A DNA stretch of 64,000 bases, taken from contig NZ_CP090423.1 of the NCBI RefSeq assembly GCF_023518235.1, positions 744,001 to 808,000 of the forward strand, given 5' to 3'. The notes beneath the pieces were generated by a model, which was not told the origin of the DNA, did no database searches, and was given only the letters and a program-made list of their open reading frames with translations. Origin of the DNA: Stenotrophomonas maltophilia. GTDB lineage: Bacteria > Pseudomonadota > Gammaproteobacteria > Xanthomonadales > Xanthomonadaceae. The position numbers and the translations under genes are program-made. Positions 11,201-17,495 of the stretch are shown here, in pieces (the stretch's first letter is position 1; each line of letters begins with the position of its first letter).

Positions 11201-14200
11201 GCGATCGTGTCGTCAACCTGGAAGGTTCGCTGTTCTGGTGGGGAGACGACAGTCTGGTCGGCAAGTCGCCGCGGGAGGCGGCGGAAATGCTCGGTGTCGC
11301 CGAAGGTGACATCTGCGAACTGGGACCGTTCTGCGGCGCGGCGCCGCGCCTGGTGGACAAGGAGGGTTCGCTGATGTGGTGGGGAGACGAGTCCTGGGTC
11401 GGCCGGCCTGCATCGGAACTTGGCGCCGAGATGGGCATGTCCGAGGAAGATATCTGTGCAGTCACCGGCTACTGCTACGGCGGCGGTACGCTTACCGAAG
11501 TCACCACCTACGGCAAGCGCCTGGGCGCGCCGGCCTGGAGCGTGCTGCGTACCGGCAAGGGAGACCTGGCGCTGCTGGCGGCGCAGGACGTGCGCATGAA
11601 ATCCGGCTTCGGTGTCTACACCGCAGGTACGCCCACCCATCTGGGTGATGGCAGCGATCCGCGCTTCAACGCGGCGCGTGCGCCGAAGCCGGAGAACACC
11701 GTGCTGCTCGGTTCGACCCAGGCCTCCGGGGCCTACGACGCGGCCCTCGCCAGCTATCAGGCGTGGTATCCGGACCAGGGTGGCAATCTGCGCATCGAGG
11801 CGGGGCGCGACATCATCGGCGATACATGGAGCTTCCGCGCGGAATCGGGCACGGTCCAGCGCGACCAGGCTGGCCACTCAAGCGCAGCGGTGGGCAACTG
11901 GTTGTGGCGGCAGGGATCGGGCACCACCGGTGGTGTCGTGCAGACGCCGACCAGTTGGTGGATCAACTTCGGAACCTACAGCACGGTGAGGCCCGAACTG
12001 GATGCAACCCCCCGCCTGGTGGGCTTCACCGGGTTCGGGACGTTGGGGGGCGGCAATCTGAGCCTGGACGCAGGCCGCCATATGGGCATGCTGGACAGCA
12101 TGGGCAACGCGCTGGGGTACGAGATCTCGCCGCATTCGGGTGCGCTTTCGGTCGCGGTCGGCTCAACCGGGCGCGTGGTCGATGGCCAGTTGCATGTCAC
12201 CGGCGGTGGTGACATGGCCCTGCGCAGCGCGGGGGCACTGAATCCGGGCCTGCGTGCCAGCAGTCGTGGCAGCACATCGGATCAGCAGGACCTGGACGTC
12301 AATGGCGTGGTGACCAATGTTCGTGGCAATACCCGCATCGACGCTGCGCGCATCGGTGGCCTCAGTGCAGTCCAGGCCAGCTATGGGCAGCTGGGCCTGA
12401 AGGATCCGCTGGTGGCCGACAGCCCGATTGCGATGGCCGGACCGGTACTGGTGCTGGGCGACTCAACCGCGCAGTTGCAGGCACGCGGCGACGTGGTGCT
12501 GGGTAGTGCAGCCGATCCAGGCCGGGTTCCCGTGGCCAATTTCAACACCATCGTGCTGGATGATGGCAGCCGCGCGTCTGGCACAAGCTGGTTCTCGCTA
12601 TGGACGCCGCGCACCGCGCTGGACCTGTTCTCCGCCGGCGGCAATCTCTCGCCGGGCCTGGTGGGCACGCAGCATGCGAGCGGCAGCAACCAGGCCAGGG
12701 AGGTGGTCGAGAGCAACGCCCGCAATGGCGACATCTATCTCAACTACTGGCTGTATCCCTCCCGGTTCACCGCCATTGCGGCCTCCGGCAACATCAATCT
12801 CGCCAATCTGCGCAGCAGCAGTGTGCCCGATGCCCAGGACGTCATCCTGCTGGCGCCGTCGGCGTCGGGGCGGCTGGAGGTGTTGGCGGGAGGATCGATC
12901 CTGGCTGCCAACCGGGCGACCCAGATCGCGCGCTCCAGCAGTGATGCCCGCATCCCTGGCCCGTTCGATCCCGGTTTCATCGCGCAGGGACCAGGAAACG
13001 CGGGAACCGTCCGCAGCAATGTATCCGTCGATGGGAATGCGGCCAGCCCCGGCACCGTGCTGCCGTACTTCGCGTTCGGTCCCAATACCGCGCTGGGTGC
13101 GTTGTTGCCGGCTACGCCGACTGCGGTCAGCCGGTTCTATGCCGTGGCCGGCGATATCATCGGGCTGGGCAGCGGCAGCAGGCGGCAGCTCTCGCGCAAT
13201 GGCCAGAATGATGGGCGTACCGTATTTGACTGGTTTGAGGCGGGTTCGGCGGTACGGCTGCGCGCCGGCCGCGATGTCATCGGCGCCGACGTCACCGCGC
13301 TCAACACCAGCGGTACCGATATCAGCGGGATCGAGGCGGGCCGGGACATCATCCGCAGCAACCTGACGGTGGCCGGCCCGGGTAATGTCGAGGTCAGCGC
13401 CGGTCGCCAGCTGCGCCAGGAGGAGGCGGGCAGCATCGTCAGCCTGGGCGGCATCGTGCAGGGCGATACGCGCCCGGGCGCAAGCATTGCCTTGACGGCG
13501 GGCAACCAGGGCATTGATTTCGACGCAGTGCGCACCCGCTACCTGGATCCGGCCAACCTCGCCGATGCCTCGCAGTCGTTGGCCTCGCAGCCGGGCAAGG
13601 CGGTGAAGATCTACGACAAGGAGTTGAGGCAGTGGCTGCAGCAGCGCTTCGGATCAGTTGTGGAGGGCGCCGAGGCCCTGGCAGCGTTCGACCGGCTGCC
13701 GAAGGAACAGCAGCGCATCTTCCTGCGCCAGGTCTACTATGCCGAACTCCGTGAAGGTGGGCGCGAGTACACCGATGCCGAAGGCCCGCGTTTCGGTTCG
13801 TACCTGCGCGGGCGCGAGGCGATCGCCACGCTGATGCCGGACAAGGATGCTGCCGGAACGGCCATCGACCGTACCGGCGATATCGTGATGTACGGCGGTT
13901 CGGGCGTGCGTACTGAAGCCGGTGGCAACATCGAGCTGATGGCGCCGGGCGGGCAGATCGTGGTCGGTGTGCAGGGTGTGGTGCCACCGGCCAGTGCCGG
14001 GCTGGTGACGCAGGGGCAGGGTGACATCCGGCTGTTCAGCCAGGACAGCGTTCTGCTGGGGCTGTCGCGGGTGATGACAACCTTCGGCGGAGACATCCTG
14101 GCCTGGTCGGAGCAGGGTGACATCAATGCCGGTCGTGGTTCGCAGACCACGTTGTTGTACACGCCACCGCGACGCGTCTATGACGGCTGGGGCAACGTGA

Positions 14201-14688
14201 TCCTTTCGCCGCAGGCCCCGGCCAGCGGTGCAGGCATCGCAACGTTGAACCCCATTGCCGAAGTGCCGCCGGGCGACGTCGACCTGATCGCGCCGCTGGG
14301 CACCATCGATGCGGGCGAGGCTGGCATCCGTGTGTCGGGCAACATCAACCTTGCCGCCCTGCAGGTGCTCAACGCCGCCAACATCCAGGTACAGGGCGAA
14401 AGCAAGGGCCTGCCGGTGCTGGCCACGGTGAACGTCAACGCGCTGGCCTCGGCCAGTGCGGCGGCCAACAGCACCAGCCAGGCCGCACAGGACGTGATGC
14501 GCAAGAGCCAGGATGATGCGCGGCGCAACCAGCCGTCGGTGATCAGTGTGCAGATTCTGGGCTTTGGCGGCGGCACCAGCAGCATCGCTCCGCCGGCGCG
14601 CGGCACCCAGGTCAGCAGCGGCTACGACAGCAACAGCGCCTTCCAGTTCCCGCAGGCGAACCCCGAGGAGGGCACGCAGCGTCGGTAG
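2296..14688 (+). CDS. Giant two-partner-secretion exoprotein (filamentous haemagglutinin family, PdtA-like)
   Basis: From the ATG at 2296 (GAGG 8 nt upstream; longer forms start in non-signal sequence) the protein has 4130 residues. It begins with a signal peptide (cleavage near ASQA-QQ, about residue 39). A TPS secretion domain follows (roughly 115-280) with NWETFNIGG near 171 and NRNGVVFG near 221, the counterpart of the NPNG motif. The body is a long run of glycine/alanine/valine-rich beta-helix repeats, and the far C-terminal third looks like the DUF3739 haemagglutinin domain. Size and neighbours match PdtA, the phosphate-depletion adhesin of P. aeruginosa (recalled). A tandem 47-residue repeat with EGSLFWWGDD/EGSLMWWGDE and paired cysteines lies at residues 2973-3062. 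Another Cys pair is at 1992/1996. The TAG stop lies in a SMAG head. TpsB at 17496 is the likely exporter. Confidence 0.92.
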   Translation: MSHPHSPTARFPAALWRSHPMAWAVAVALGSVVAPASQAQQAFSPGWFAERGAAQGAAAQSGRMPNGVPIQFQLPAQQQDAARQKLQQSIDNLGTAAQAIALQQRLQEQARQTRREAGFVVADGLGKDGLKVDENPLTRGWINAREAIQSQAADGRVLVNIEQTADQAILNWETFNIGGNTTLNFLQNADWAVLNRVNDPAARPSQILGQLKANGTVFVANRNGVVFGNNSQVNVRNLVAAAARISDAQFREQGLYSADANTSAMTDALGKVMVERGARITTHEPTTATRGGGYVLLAGHSVENAGQIETRKGQTQLAAGDSFVIRRGAGTAQNTASTTRGNEIAPRFVADSTAGSVRNSGLIQAREGDITLAGRTVEQAGVAVATTTLNQRGTVHLLNSASDAAGRVTLASGSTTAVLLEDDGKSTALDSQRDALIKESAEQDKLRGASNSGTFDNLSRLQDRREQSRIEVVSGGDVDFQAGSLAVATGGQVIADAGRRSYLDDGARVDVSGAVGVQVAMESNNVKVKVQGNELRDSPDNRDSGKLISSEVWIDRRQLTEVAAGTGGYEGTRWYAGGGLLEVGGYLDNQGHSISEWAAQGGTVQLAGKEVVSHAGSRINLAGGSLDVQSGVVQQSWLRGRNGQLYRLDDAPAEMLYDGLYQGYELKQERWGVTESFRNPLVAPGQRFDNGYTVGRDAGRLLISAPTAVLQGQVDTAAFQGLQQTRRPDPVQDGYAQAQTAVARNAQLWLGRFDNTGRSAVFDSNVRIGEIQADARPWTLQAPIAEAQRNTVWLDSEVLSAQRWGQVDLASAGRIDLDSTLRLQEGGRLGLTASRVSFGGTVQIAGGQVDAGNLLAALGGPTALLRSGRGAVDVAAGARIDLGGGWSNALAAPEGGPAQAWIDGGQVRFNSSHDIGVGEGATILVDAGGAIDANGKGRVGKGGSVSLLAASTEVATDGSGRLRFGQGARFSALGNGSGNFTLATGGAVSIGAAGTDASAASLRLQAALFNSGFAGYDIAGHNGLTVEQGTQLQVERPGLRLADGAAQALAREQGVQAWTPSLYEADPSSGRVSQRGGASLTLRAGHLLSTADLRVGKGAGIEVDPGQSIELFSAGNLSVAGRLKAAGGRIRLDEAFDPSGVRGDARRERQWTIADGALLDVSGDTVSLADARGTLRGQVRKGGTIEIGGALDWEDQDNVRHLPPDTFVVVERGARLDASGASAMLDIDGSGRTRVDSDGGSIVLRTGNALYLQGELDAAAGGDGARGGTLGVAFGGGTYGRTANGKDVLAPRVISLTQHAAQTADLPARFEYGHAALSVEQIEAGGFDHLALFGDIRAQGDVNLRMDQSLRIQGLNERYLGFVPGGSEGGRLQLAAPYVRLAQGRWWQPAGEGTLRPLEAPLDSGRQHRLEVGADLIDLRDVTWLAGFDQVALRSSGDIRMLAPVASSSLVSTLASPGSIDISAARLYPAARAKGRIVAGVPDIGPSGEPFWQNPDAVLRIHGVAGGAQPAPDSAFGSLELVAATVVQGGNVQAPWGRVQLGGRQFNANVAGRVDLLAGSVTSVSGAGLQLPFGGTVDGVGWRRNGADFDVLGPGSTNIPIGIDIVANAFNGVAGSVLDVSGGGELSGAAFVAGRGGSVDILRHALADANPRYRFSGSDNAVYAIMPGRSGTQAPQAIADSSADPRVGQQIVIPAGVPGLPAGTYTLLPASYALQKGAFRVEVGAESAVGSRQPVATGTGSWRVSGHQAQSLGGAVSSLLTDLVLTPADVVRRHASYNETPYSAFVQGVAERRGEALRWRPTDAGNLNLVLGDGAGRSSVPAAIFQGVSRFNAGSNDGRGGTLLVNLLASNEALLEIATQRASAGSGSGATLFDSALNAFRPETMLIGGVLRRDATTYSLEGSAQHIVVRNGVNLTAQEVLLSAAFGGKGILVEQGASIDTLTAADPSRVVQPTAPYLVSGGLLAVSNQRLTALSAQGGTAAGPVAIDIGGCVVGCNGQTRLLSAGSINVVTDGALNIGDAVSYGTRQLGLGMSALNLGSAEAIAAATAAGGLPAGMTMNQEVLQRLLRGNTATGAPALEALSLTARDAINVFGSVDLDTREGATGRSSLRSLVLGAPAIHGYGSATDRARIFADTLVWDGTLAGTALAGGEQTQPAGEAMVGRLGQGQLEISTRVLELGRAPFTRPSSSVAADRQVLGFAGVTLAASDRMLFSGKGSLDVFQRQGDYVAGSGWQFSGGALDIVTPLLTGNAGAQLAIRNGGTVQLRGAAATTGSDALGAELSITAERIGIDSRVALASGRFEANARQDVALGSNAVLDMAGRKVTLFDVDKYSWGGDVALTSREGDIVADAGSRIDLSARNNRGGRLTVAALGPQGGRVDLAGILLGGASGRYDAGGTEVPYDGGELVLRARQLQDFSGLNTRLTAGGITGGRTFQLREGDLLIGDEVKARNVDISVDGGSLQVSGRIDASGEQVGSIRLSARDVLRIDGTLDAHGSGLRVDSYGKIIDSPNRAMIELTSSNGSLQLGAAASMDLRAGTSVATGSGPGQNDGRARASVKLNVPRVGSNDAAIEVASGIRIAGAGDLQVNAFRSYDSAPLASAPDVHGHRPQVINQQWLDTVVDPDNSLWMNAALANTGLQQRTAALGSYRLRPGMQLVARSSSDNPRGDLVVAGDIDLSGYRYGPQSNRVDPARRGFGESAALVLRAEGDINVYGSINDGFAPPPANPDEDGWMLLEGRSAGSPNTAFGGDLIVPGEGVKLQSGTEFRAGATLNYALPFQALTLPSGTVLPAPMTLSAELTLPAGSVLGAAVTTDGGQVLAAGTVLAQALTLQAGARLGAGFRLRTPAPVAAQVWPAGVALPNAMKLSGALDLHAGAIIPSMTKVELAGDAPVKLRVADASGRQGRNWALAAMLPEGTTSWDMTAVAGADTASADPRTRRWGSDGSIVLADSHYSTIGTVTTTTEWKGDRVVNLEGSLFWWGDDSLVGKSPREAAEMLGVAEGDICELGPFCGAAPRLVDKEGSLMWWGDESWVGRPASELGAEMGMSEEDICAVTGYCYGGGTLTEVTTYGKRLGAPAWSVLRTGKGDLALLAAQDVRMKSGFGVYTAGTPTHLGDGSDPRFNAARAPKPENTVLLGSTQASGAYDAALASYQAWYPDQGGNLRIEAGRDIIGDTWSFRAESGTVQRDQAGHSSAAVGNWLWRQGSGTTGGVVQTPTSWWINFGTYSTVRPELDATPRLVGFTGFGTLGGGNLSLDAGRHMGMLDSMGNALGYEISPHSGALSVAVGSTGRVVDGQLHVTGGGDMALRSAGALNPGLRASSRGSTSDQQDLDVNGVVTNVRGNTRIDAARIGGLSAVQASYGQLGLKDPLVADSPIAMAGPVLVLGDSTAQLQARGDVVLGSAADPGRVPVANFNTIVLDDGSRASGTSWFSLWTPRTALDLFSAGGNLSPGLVGTQHASGSNQAREVVESNARNGDIYLNYWLYPSRFTAIAASGNINLANLRSSSVPDAQDVILLAPSASGRLEVLAGGSILAANRATQIARSSSDARIPGPFDPGFIAQGPGNAGTVRSNVSVDGNAASPGTVLPYFAFGPNTALGALLPATPTAVSRFYAVAGDIIGLGSGSRRQLSRNGQNDGRTVFDWFEAGSAVRLRAGRDVIGADVTALNTSGTDISGIEAGRDIIRSNLTVAGPGNVEVSAGRQLRQEEAGSIVSLGGIVQGDTRPGASIALTAGNQGIDFDAVRTRYLDPANLADASQSLASQPGKAVKIYDKELRQWLQQRFGSVVEGAEALAAFDRLPKEQQRIFLRQVYYAELREGGREYTDAEGPRFGSYLRGREAIATLMPDKDAAGTAIDRTGDIVMYGGSGVRTEAGGNIELMAPGGQIVVGVQGVVPPASAGLVTQGQGDIRLFSQDSVLLGLSRVMTTFGGDILAWSEQGDINAGRGSQTTLLYTPPRRVYDGWGNVILSPQAPASGAGIATLNPIAEVPPGDVDLIAPLGTIDAGEAGIRVSGNINLAALQVLNAANIQVQGESKGLPVLATVNVNALASASAAANSTSQAAQDVMRKSQDDARRNQPSVISVQILGFGGGTSSIAPPARGTQVSSGYDSNSAFQFPQANPEEGTQRR
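11212..11481 (+). repeat. Tandem 47-codon repeat inside the giant exoprotein (WWGD/CxxxxxC units)
   Basis: Two units begin at 11212 and 11353 (residues 2973 and 3020). Each contains EGSL-(F/M)-WWGD, then (D/E)S(L/W)VG(K/R), then an acidic stretch ending DIC-x5-C. Cysteines are at about 3007/3013 and 3054/3060. The surrounding beta-helix region is nearly free of cysteine and tryptophan, so these units stand out as a separate small module. Confidence 0.8.
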
Positions 14689-14893
14689 ATCCACGCCCTG
14701 CGTGAATGCGACCACCCTGCAGGAACACGCAGCATCGGGCCAGCCGCCACGGAACGGCAGCGGCCCCAGCCAGGACGGCACGGAGGGCAGGGAGCGGCCA
14801 TCGGCGGTGAGGACCACCGACACGGCGCCGCCGGGTGCAGGAGTGCGCCCGGCGGCAGGAGGGTGGTAGAGCCACGCCATGCGTGGATGCGTT
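14685..14893 (+). repeat. Two SMAG-type repeats in the gap after the exoprotein gene
   Basis: GTAG at 14685 heads GTAGATCCACGCCCTGCGTG, and its TAG is the stop codon of the exoprotein gene. A second copy starts at 14866 with GTAGAGCCACGCCATGCGTG. The 14713-14865 spacer is GC-rich and shows no gene. The convergent gspJ ends 15 bases after the second copy. Confidence 0.75.
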
Positions 14894-14907
14894 GCCAGGG
14901 AAGAATC

Positions 14908-15522
14908 CTACAACGCCAACACCCGCCGGTAGCTCAGCGGCCCACGCCCATCGCGCAGCCCAAGCCGCAGTTCCAGCCCGGTGGCGGGCATCACCTCGCC
15001 CTGGCCCGGCAACGCCGACCAGCCCGCACCGGGCTCCCAGGCACGCAGTTCGAACCGTTGTACATCGCGTGCCACGGCAATGCCCTTCGACGGCTCCGGT
15101 GCCGGCAGGGGGTACCGGTCGGTGGCTGCACCGCTGGCCCGCCACAACGTGTTGCCCTGCCGCCACCAGCGCACCCGCTGCCAGCGCAGCCCGTCGCTGC
15201 CCACGCTGCGGGTGATCTCCAACGCGAAGCTGCCATCCGGGTGCCGCTCGCTCGCCAGCGAAGGTGGCAGCAGCCGCTGCGGCTGGTCCGCAGGGCGCAC
15301 CGCACCGTTCATCAGCGCGTCGTCTGCGCGCATTTCGATATCGCGCTGGAACTGCTGCAGTACCCGCAACGCGGTGGTGGTCTCGGCATCGGCCTGGCGC
15401 AGGCGCTGGTCGCTGCTGGCCACGCTGTCCAGCGCGCGCCAGCAGATCAGTGCCAGTACGCCCATGATGGTGATCGCGATCATCACCTCGATCAGGGTGA
15501 ACCCGCCGGCAGGGCGTCTCAT
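14908..15522 (-). CDS. gspJ: Type II secretion minor pseudopilin GspJ
   Basis: This 204-residue minor pseudopilin starts with the prepilin leader MRRPAGG-FTLIEVMIAITI, cut by the prepilin peptidase after the glycine. The Glu at +5 and the hydrophobic helix are typical. The length fits GspJ, the largest of the H/I/J set, which forms the pseudopilus tip complex with I and K. The ATG overlaps the end of gspI by four bases (ATGA), so translation is probably coupled; a longer open frame upstream is only read-through of gspI. gspK, L and M do not follow here, so they must lie elsewhere, probably before base 1. Confidence 0.9.
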   Translation of the reverse strand: MRRPAGGFTLIEVMIAITIMGVLALICWRALDSVASSDQRLRQADAETTTALRVLQQFQRDIEMRADDALMNGAVRPADQPQRLLPPSLASERHPDGSFALEITRSVGSDGLRWQRVRWWRQGNTLWRASGAATDRYPLPAPEPSKGIAVARDVQRFELRAWEPGAGWSALPGQGEVMPATGLELRLGLRDGRGPLSYRRVLAL

Positions 15523-15881
15523 GGCGGCGATGTCCACGGCAGCTGCAGCCGTGCCAGCGCCTGCGCCGGCGCATCCTCGGCAACCACGCTCAGTTCCAGC
15601 TGCGCTTGCCCGTCTGCGCCCGACCCCAGCTGTTGCAGTACCAGGAAGCTGCCGCGCCCCTGCACGCAGCGCTGCTGCCCCTGCTGCGGCACCTGCCCGG
15701 AAAGGCGCAGTTCCTGCCAGCGATCCTGCGCACACAGCAGCGCGAGGCGACGATCACGCAGGCGCGATTGATCGTCGGTGGCCACGGCCACCGAGCGCAT
15801 CACCGCGGCCAACGCGATCGACACGATCGCCAGTGCGATCAGTACTTCAATCAAGGTGAATCCGCCCGCGTTCCGCTTCAT
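15519..15881 (-). CDS. gspI: Type II secretion minor pseudopilin GspI
   Basis: This 120-residue protein has the prepilin start MKRNAGG-FTLIEVLIALAI, the length and hydrophobic helix usual for GspI, and a short globular domain containing a Cys pair (LLCAQDRWQEL and QQRCVQG). GspI nucleates the pseudopilus tip with GspJ and GspK. It overlaps gspH upstream and gspJ downstream by four bases each, forming a tight gspH-I-J transcription unit on the minus strand. The family call rests on the leader, the size and the H-I-J order. Confidence 0.88.
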   Translation of the reverse strand: MKRNAGGFTLIEVLIALAIVSIALAAVMRSVAVATDDQSRLRDRRLALLCAQDRWQELRLSGQVPQQGQQRCVQGRGSFLVLQQLGSGADGQAQLELSVVAEDAPAQALARLQLPWTSPP

Positions 15882-16324
15882 TGCATGACCTGCAACTGTC
15901 CGCTGCCATCATCACGAAGACGCACGTTGCGGCCATCCAGCGACAGTGCCAGTTCCCAGGGAACCCCGATCCACTCCGGGCTCAGTTCGATGGCGGTTGC
16001 GGGCTGTACCGTGACGCCCGCCGCCTGCCAGCGTTGCGGCCGCAGCAGATCGTCGCGCTGCACGTCCACCCAGTGGGCGCCGTCGCGGCGGCTGAATCGA
16101 TAGCCGGAGGCATCGGCCTGCCAGCGCAGGGCCCTGCCATCGATACGCGCCTCGTCGCGCGCCACCTGCAGGCGCTGCGCCAGCCGTTCAGCCTCCTGCC
16201 GCAGCTGGCGGCTGGGGTCGAGCAGGCTGCCCAGCCCCAGGCCGATACCGGCCGTGCAGATGCCGATGATCACCAGCACCACCATCAGTTCCAGCAGCGT
16301 GAAGCCGCGCGGAATGCGCTGCAT
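15878..16324 (-). CDS. gspH: Type II secretion minor pseudopilin GspH
   Basis: This 148-residue pseudopilin begins MQRIPRG-FTLLELMVVLVI, with cleavage before the Phe. The downstream ATG at 16324 is chosen because AGGAGG sits about 8 bases before it; the ATG at 16330 would be only 2-3 bases from that site. The globular part has the GspH-like beta pattern (VARDEARIDGRALRWQ). It heads gspH-I-J and is divergent from gspC, about 100 bases away. The major pseudopilin gspG is absent from this group and presumably lies upstream of the window with gspE/F. Confidence 0.88.
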   Translation of the reverse strand: MQRIPRGFTLLELMVVLVIIGICTAGIGLGLGSLLDPSRQLRQEAERLAQRLQVARDEARIDGRALRWQADASGYRFSRRDGAHWVDVQRDDLLRPQRWQAAGVTVQPATAIELSPEWIGVPWELALSLDGRNVRLRDDGSGQLQVMQ

Positions 16325-16427
16325 CGACATCGCCTCCTGTCCTTGCCGACGCTTGGCAGCCTACGCGTCCATGATGAAACAAAAGCGTCAGCGGCAGCTG
16401 CTAGCGTGGGCGTACACGAAGGTGTCG

Positions 16428-16889
16428 ATGGTGCGGAACATGGATGGCAAGCGCTGGGATCGCAATCGGATGTTGACCCTGTTGGCAGCCACGCTGCTGC
16501 TGGCGGTGGTGGTCTATTGGGGCGTGACCCTGGCCGCGCCGGTAGCGGCGGCCGCCGCCAGCGAAGCGCACGCCGGGCCTCCCGCACGGCCCGCCTTCGA
16601 TGCCGCTGCAAGCGTGCCGCTGGTGCGGCTGCTTTCACCGGGCGCGGTGCAGACCGACGTTGTCGTGCTGGGCGTGATGGCCGGCGACCACGCGCCGCTG
16701 GCGCTGCTTTCGGTGGATGGCCGGCCCGCCGTGGCCTATGCGCCTGGGCAACGGCTGGGCCCGTCTACGGTGCTGGCCAGCGTCAGCGCCAGTACCGTGG
16801 AACTGACACAGGCCGGGCAGTCACGCAGTCTACCGGTGCCTGGGCTGCCCCCGATGCCGACCGATGGCATCGTGCCGGCCGCACGGTAG
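16428..16889 (+). CDS. gspC: Short type II secretion protein GspC (membrane anchor plus HR domain)
   Basis: The protein is about 153 residues. It has a short basic N-terminus, one membrane helix (MLTLLAATLLLAVVVYWGVT), an Ala/Pro linker and a T2SSC homology region (VVLGVMAGDHAPLALLSVDG, then AYAPGQRL and a strand pair). GspC links the inner-membrane platform to the secretin through this HR domain. The usual C-terminal PDZ or coiled-coil domain is missing; family members are commonly near 270-300 residues. The start is uncertain: ATGs at 16371, 16374, 16428 and 16440 share the frame, and 16428 gives the expected short cytoplasmic tail. The TAG stop lies in a SMAG head. Confidence 0.8.
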   Translation: MVRNMDGKRWDRNRMLTLLAATLLLAVVVYWGVTLAAPVAAAAASEAHAGPPARPAFDAAASVPLVRLLSPGAVQTDVVVLGVMAGDHAPLALLSVDGRPAVAYAPGQRLGPSTVLASVSASTVELTQAGQSRSLPVPGLPPMPTDGIVPAAR

Positions 16890-17303
16890 AGCCGGGTCCA
16901 CGCTCGGCTGCGTCTGCGAGAACAGTCGAGCATGGCTCGACGCTACAGACTCCTGCCGAGCGATGGTTCGGCGCGCAGGTCGCTGCGGCACTACCGAGCG
17001 ACCAAAGGCATCGCCCATGCGCTGCCGCGTGCCTTCCAGGTTGTACTGCATGCGCTGGTTTCCCGGTAACCGCATCACGCGTTCGGCCTCGGGCAGCGTT
17101 GCCGGTTTGGCCGCGTTCGCAGGCGGGGCCAGCTTGCGTTGCAGGCACTCCCATGCCGGGACGCGCTCGCCGTTGACCTGCACTTCGATGCAGGGCGCGG
17201 CGTCTTCCTGCTTGGTCGTCTCATCGGCGCGAGCCGACGGCAGCGACAGCAGCAGAGCAAGGGAGAGGGCGGCGCGCAGGCACGCCATCAACGATTCACG
17301 CAT
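16830..17303 (-). CDS. Small exported protein of unknown function in the secretion locus
   Basis: This frame is missed if only long forms are considered. From the ATG at 17303 (GGGAG seven bases upstream) it encodes 157 residues with a clear signal peptide (LRAALSLALLLSLPSARA-DE). A short motif-rich mature part follows, with CIEVQVNGERVPAWECLQRK (two cysteines) and a Pro/Arg-rich tail. I do not recognise the family. It is divergent from tpsB across a Pho-box-like site and lies inside the secretion cluster, so a role with the TPS or T2SS is possible but unproven. Residues from about 120 are encoded by a SMAG dimer, and the last 60 bases overlap gspC tail to tail. The original C-terminus may therefore have been replaced. 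Confidence 0.6.
   Translation of the reverse strand: MRESLMACLRAALSLALLLSLPSARADETTKQEDAAPCIEVQVNGERVPAWECLQRKLAPPANAAKPATLPEAERVMRLPGNQRMQYNLEGTRQRMGDAFGRSVVPQRPARRTIARQESVASSHARLFSQTQPSVDPALPCGRHDAIGRHRGQPRHR
16886..16946. repeat. SMAG dimer (inverted pair) at the gspC stop
   Basis: GTAGAGCCGGGTCCACGCTC faces an inverted mate ending GAGCATGGCTCGACGCTAC. The head TAG (16887-16889) terminates gspC. The opposite strand is read through by the small exported protein gene. Confidence 0.75.
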
Positions 17304-17401
17304 CTCGAATCTCCCGCAGCAATTGACGTTCTGCAATGAAGACGTGTGGCGAAGGCAGGGTCCGCCGGCAGGCGTTTCGGCGCTGTCAAAAGATGACAGT
17401 G

Positions 17402-17419
17402 CTGTCACAAAACTGTTGG
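17402..17419 (+). promoter_or_regulatory. Candidate Pho box upstream of tpsB
   Basis: The 18-mer CTGTCACAAAACTGTTGG fits the PhoB pattern of two CTGTCA(T/C) heptamers 11 bp apart with an A-rich spacer. The first half matches fully and the second 5 of 7. An inverted CTGTCA-N5-TGACAG lies just before it (17383-17399). It is 77 bases before the tpsB start and 99 bases from the start of the divergent small gene. Confidence 0.6.
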
Positions 17420-17495
17420 CGGCTTTGACGCGGCGTACACGTCCTGTTGGTAGACCCACGCGCCGCTCCCTGGCCATTCCCTTCGATACGACGCG

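Noticed and set aside
14612..15583. Long minus-strand frame in another phase over gspJ
   Set aside because: Out of phase with the GspJ prepilin leader, which is clear at 15522. The composition is typical of shifted GC-rich DNA.
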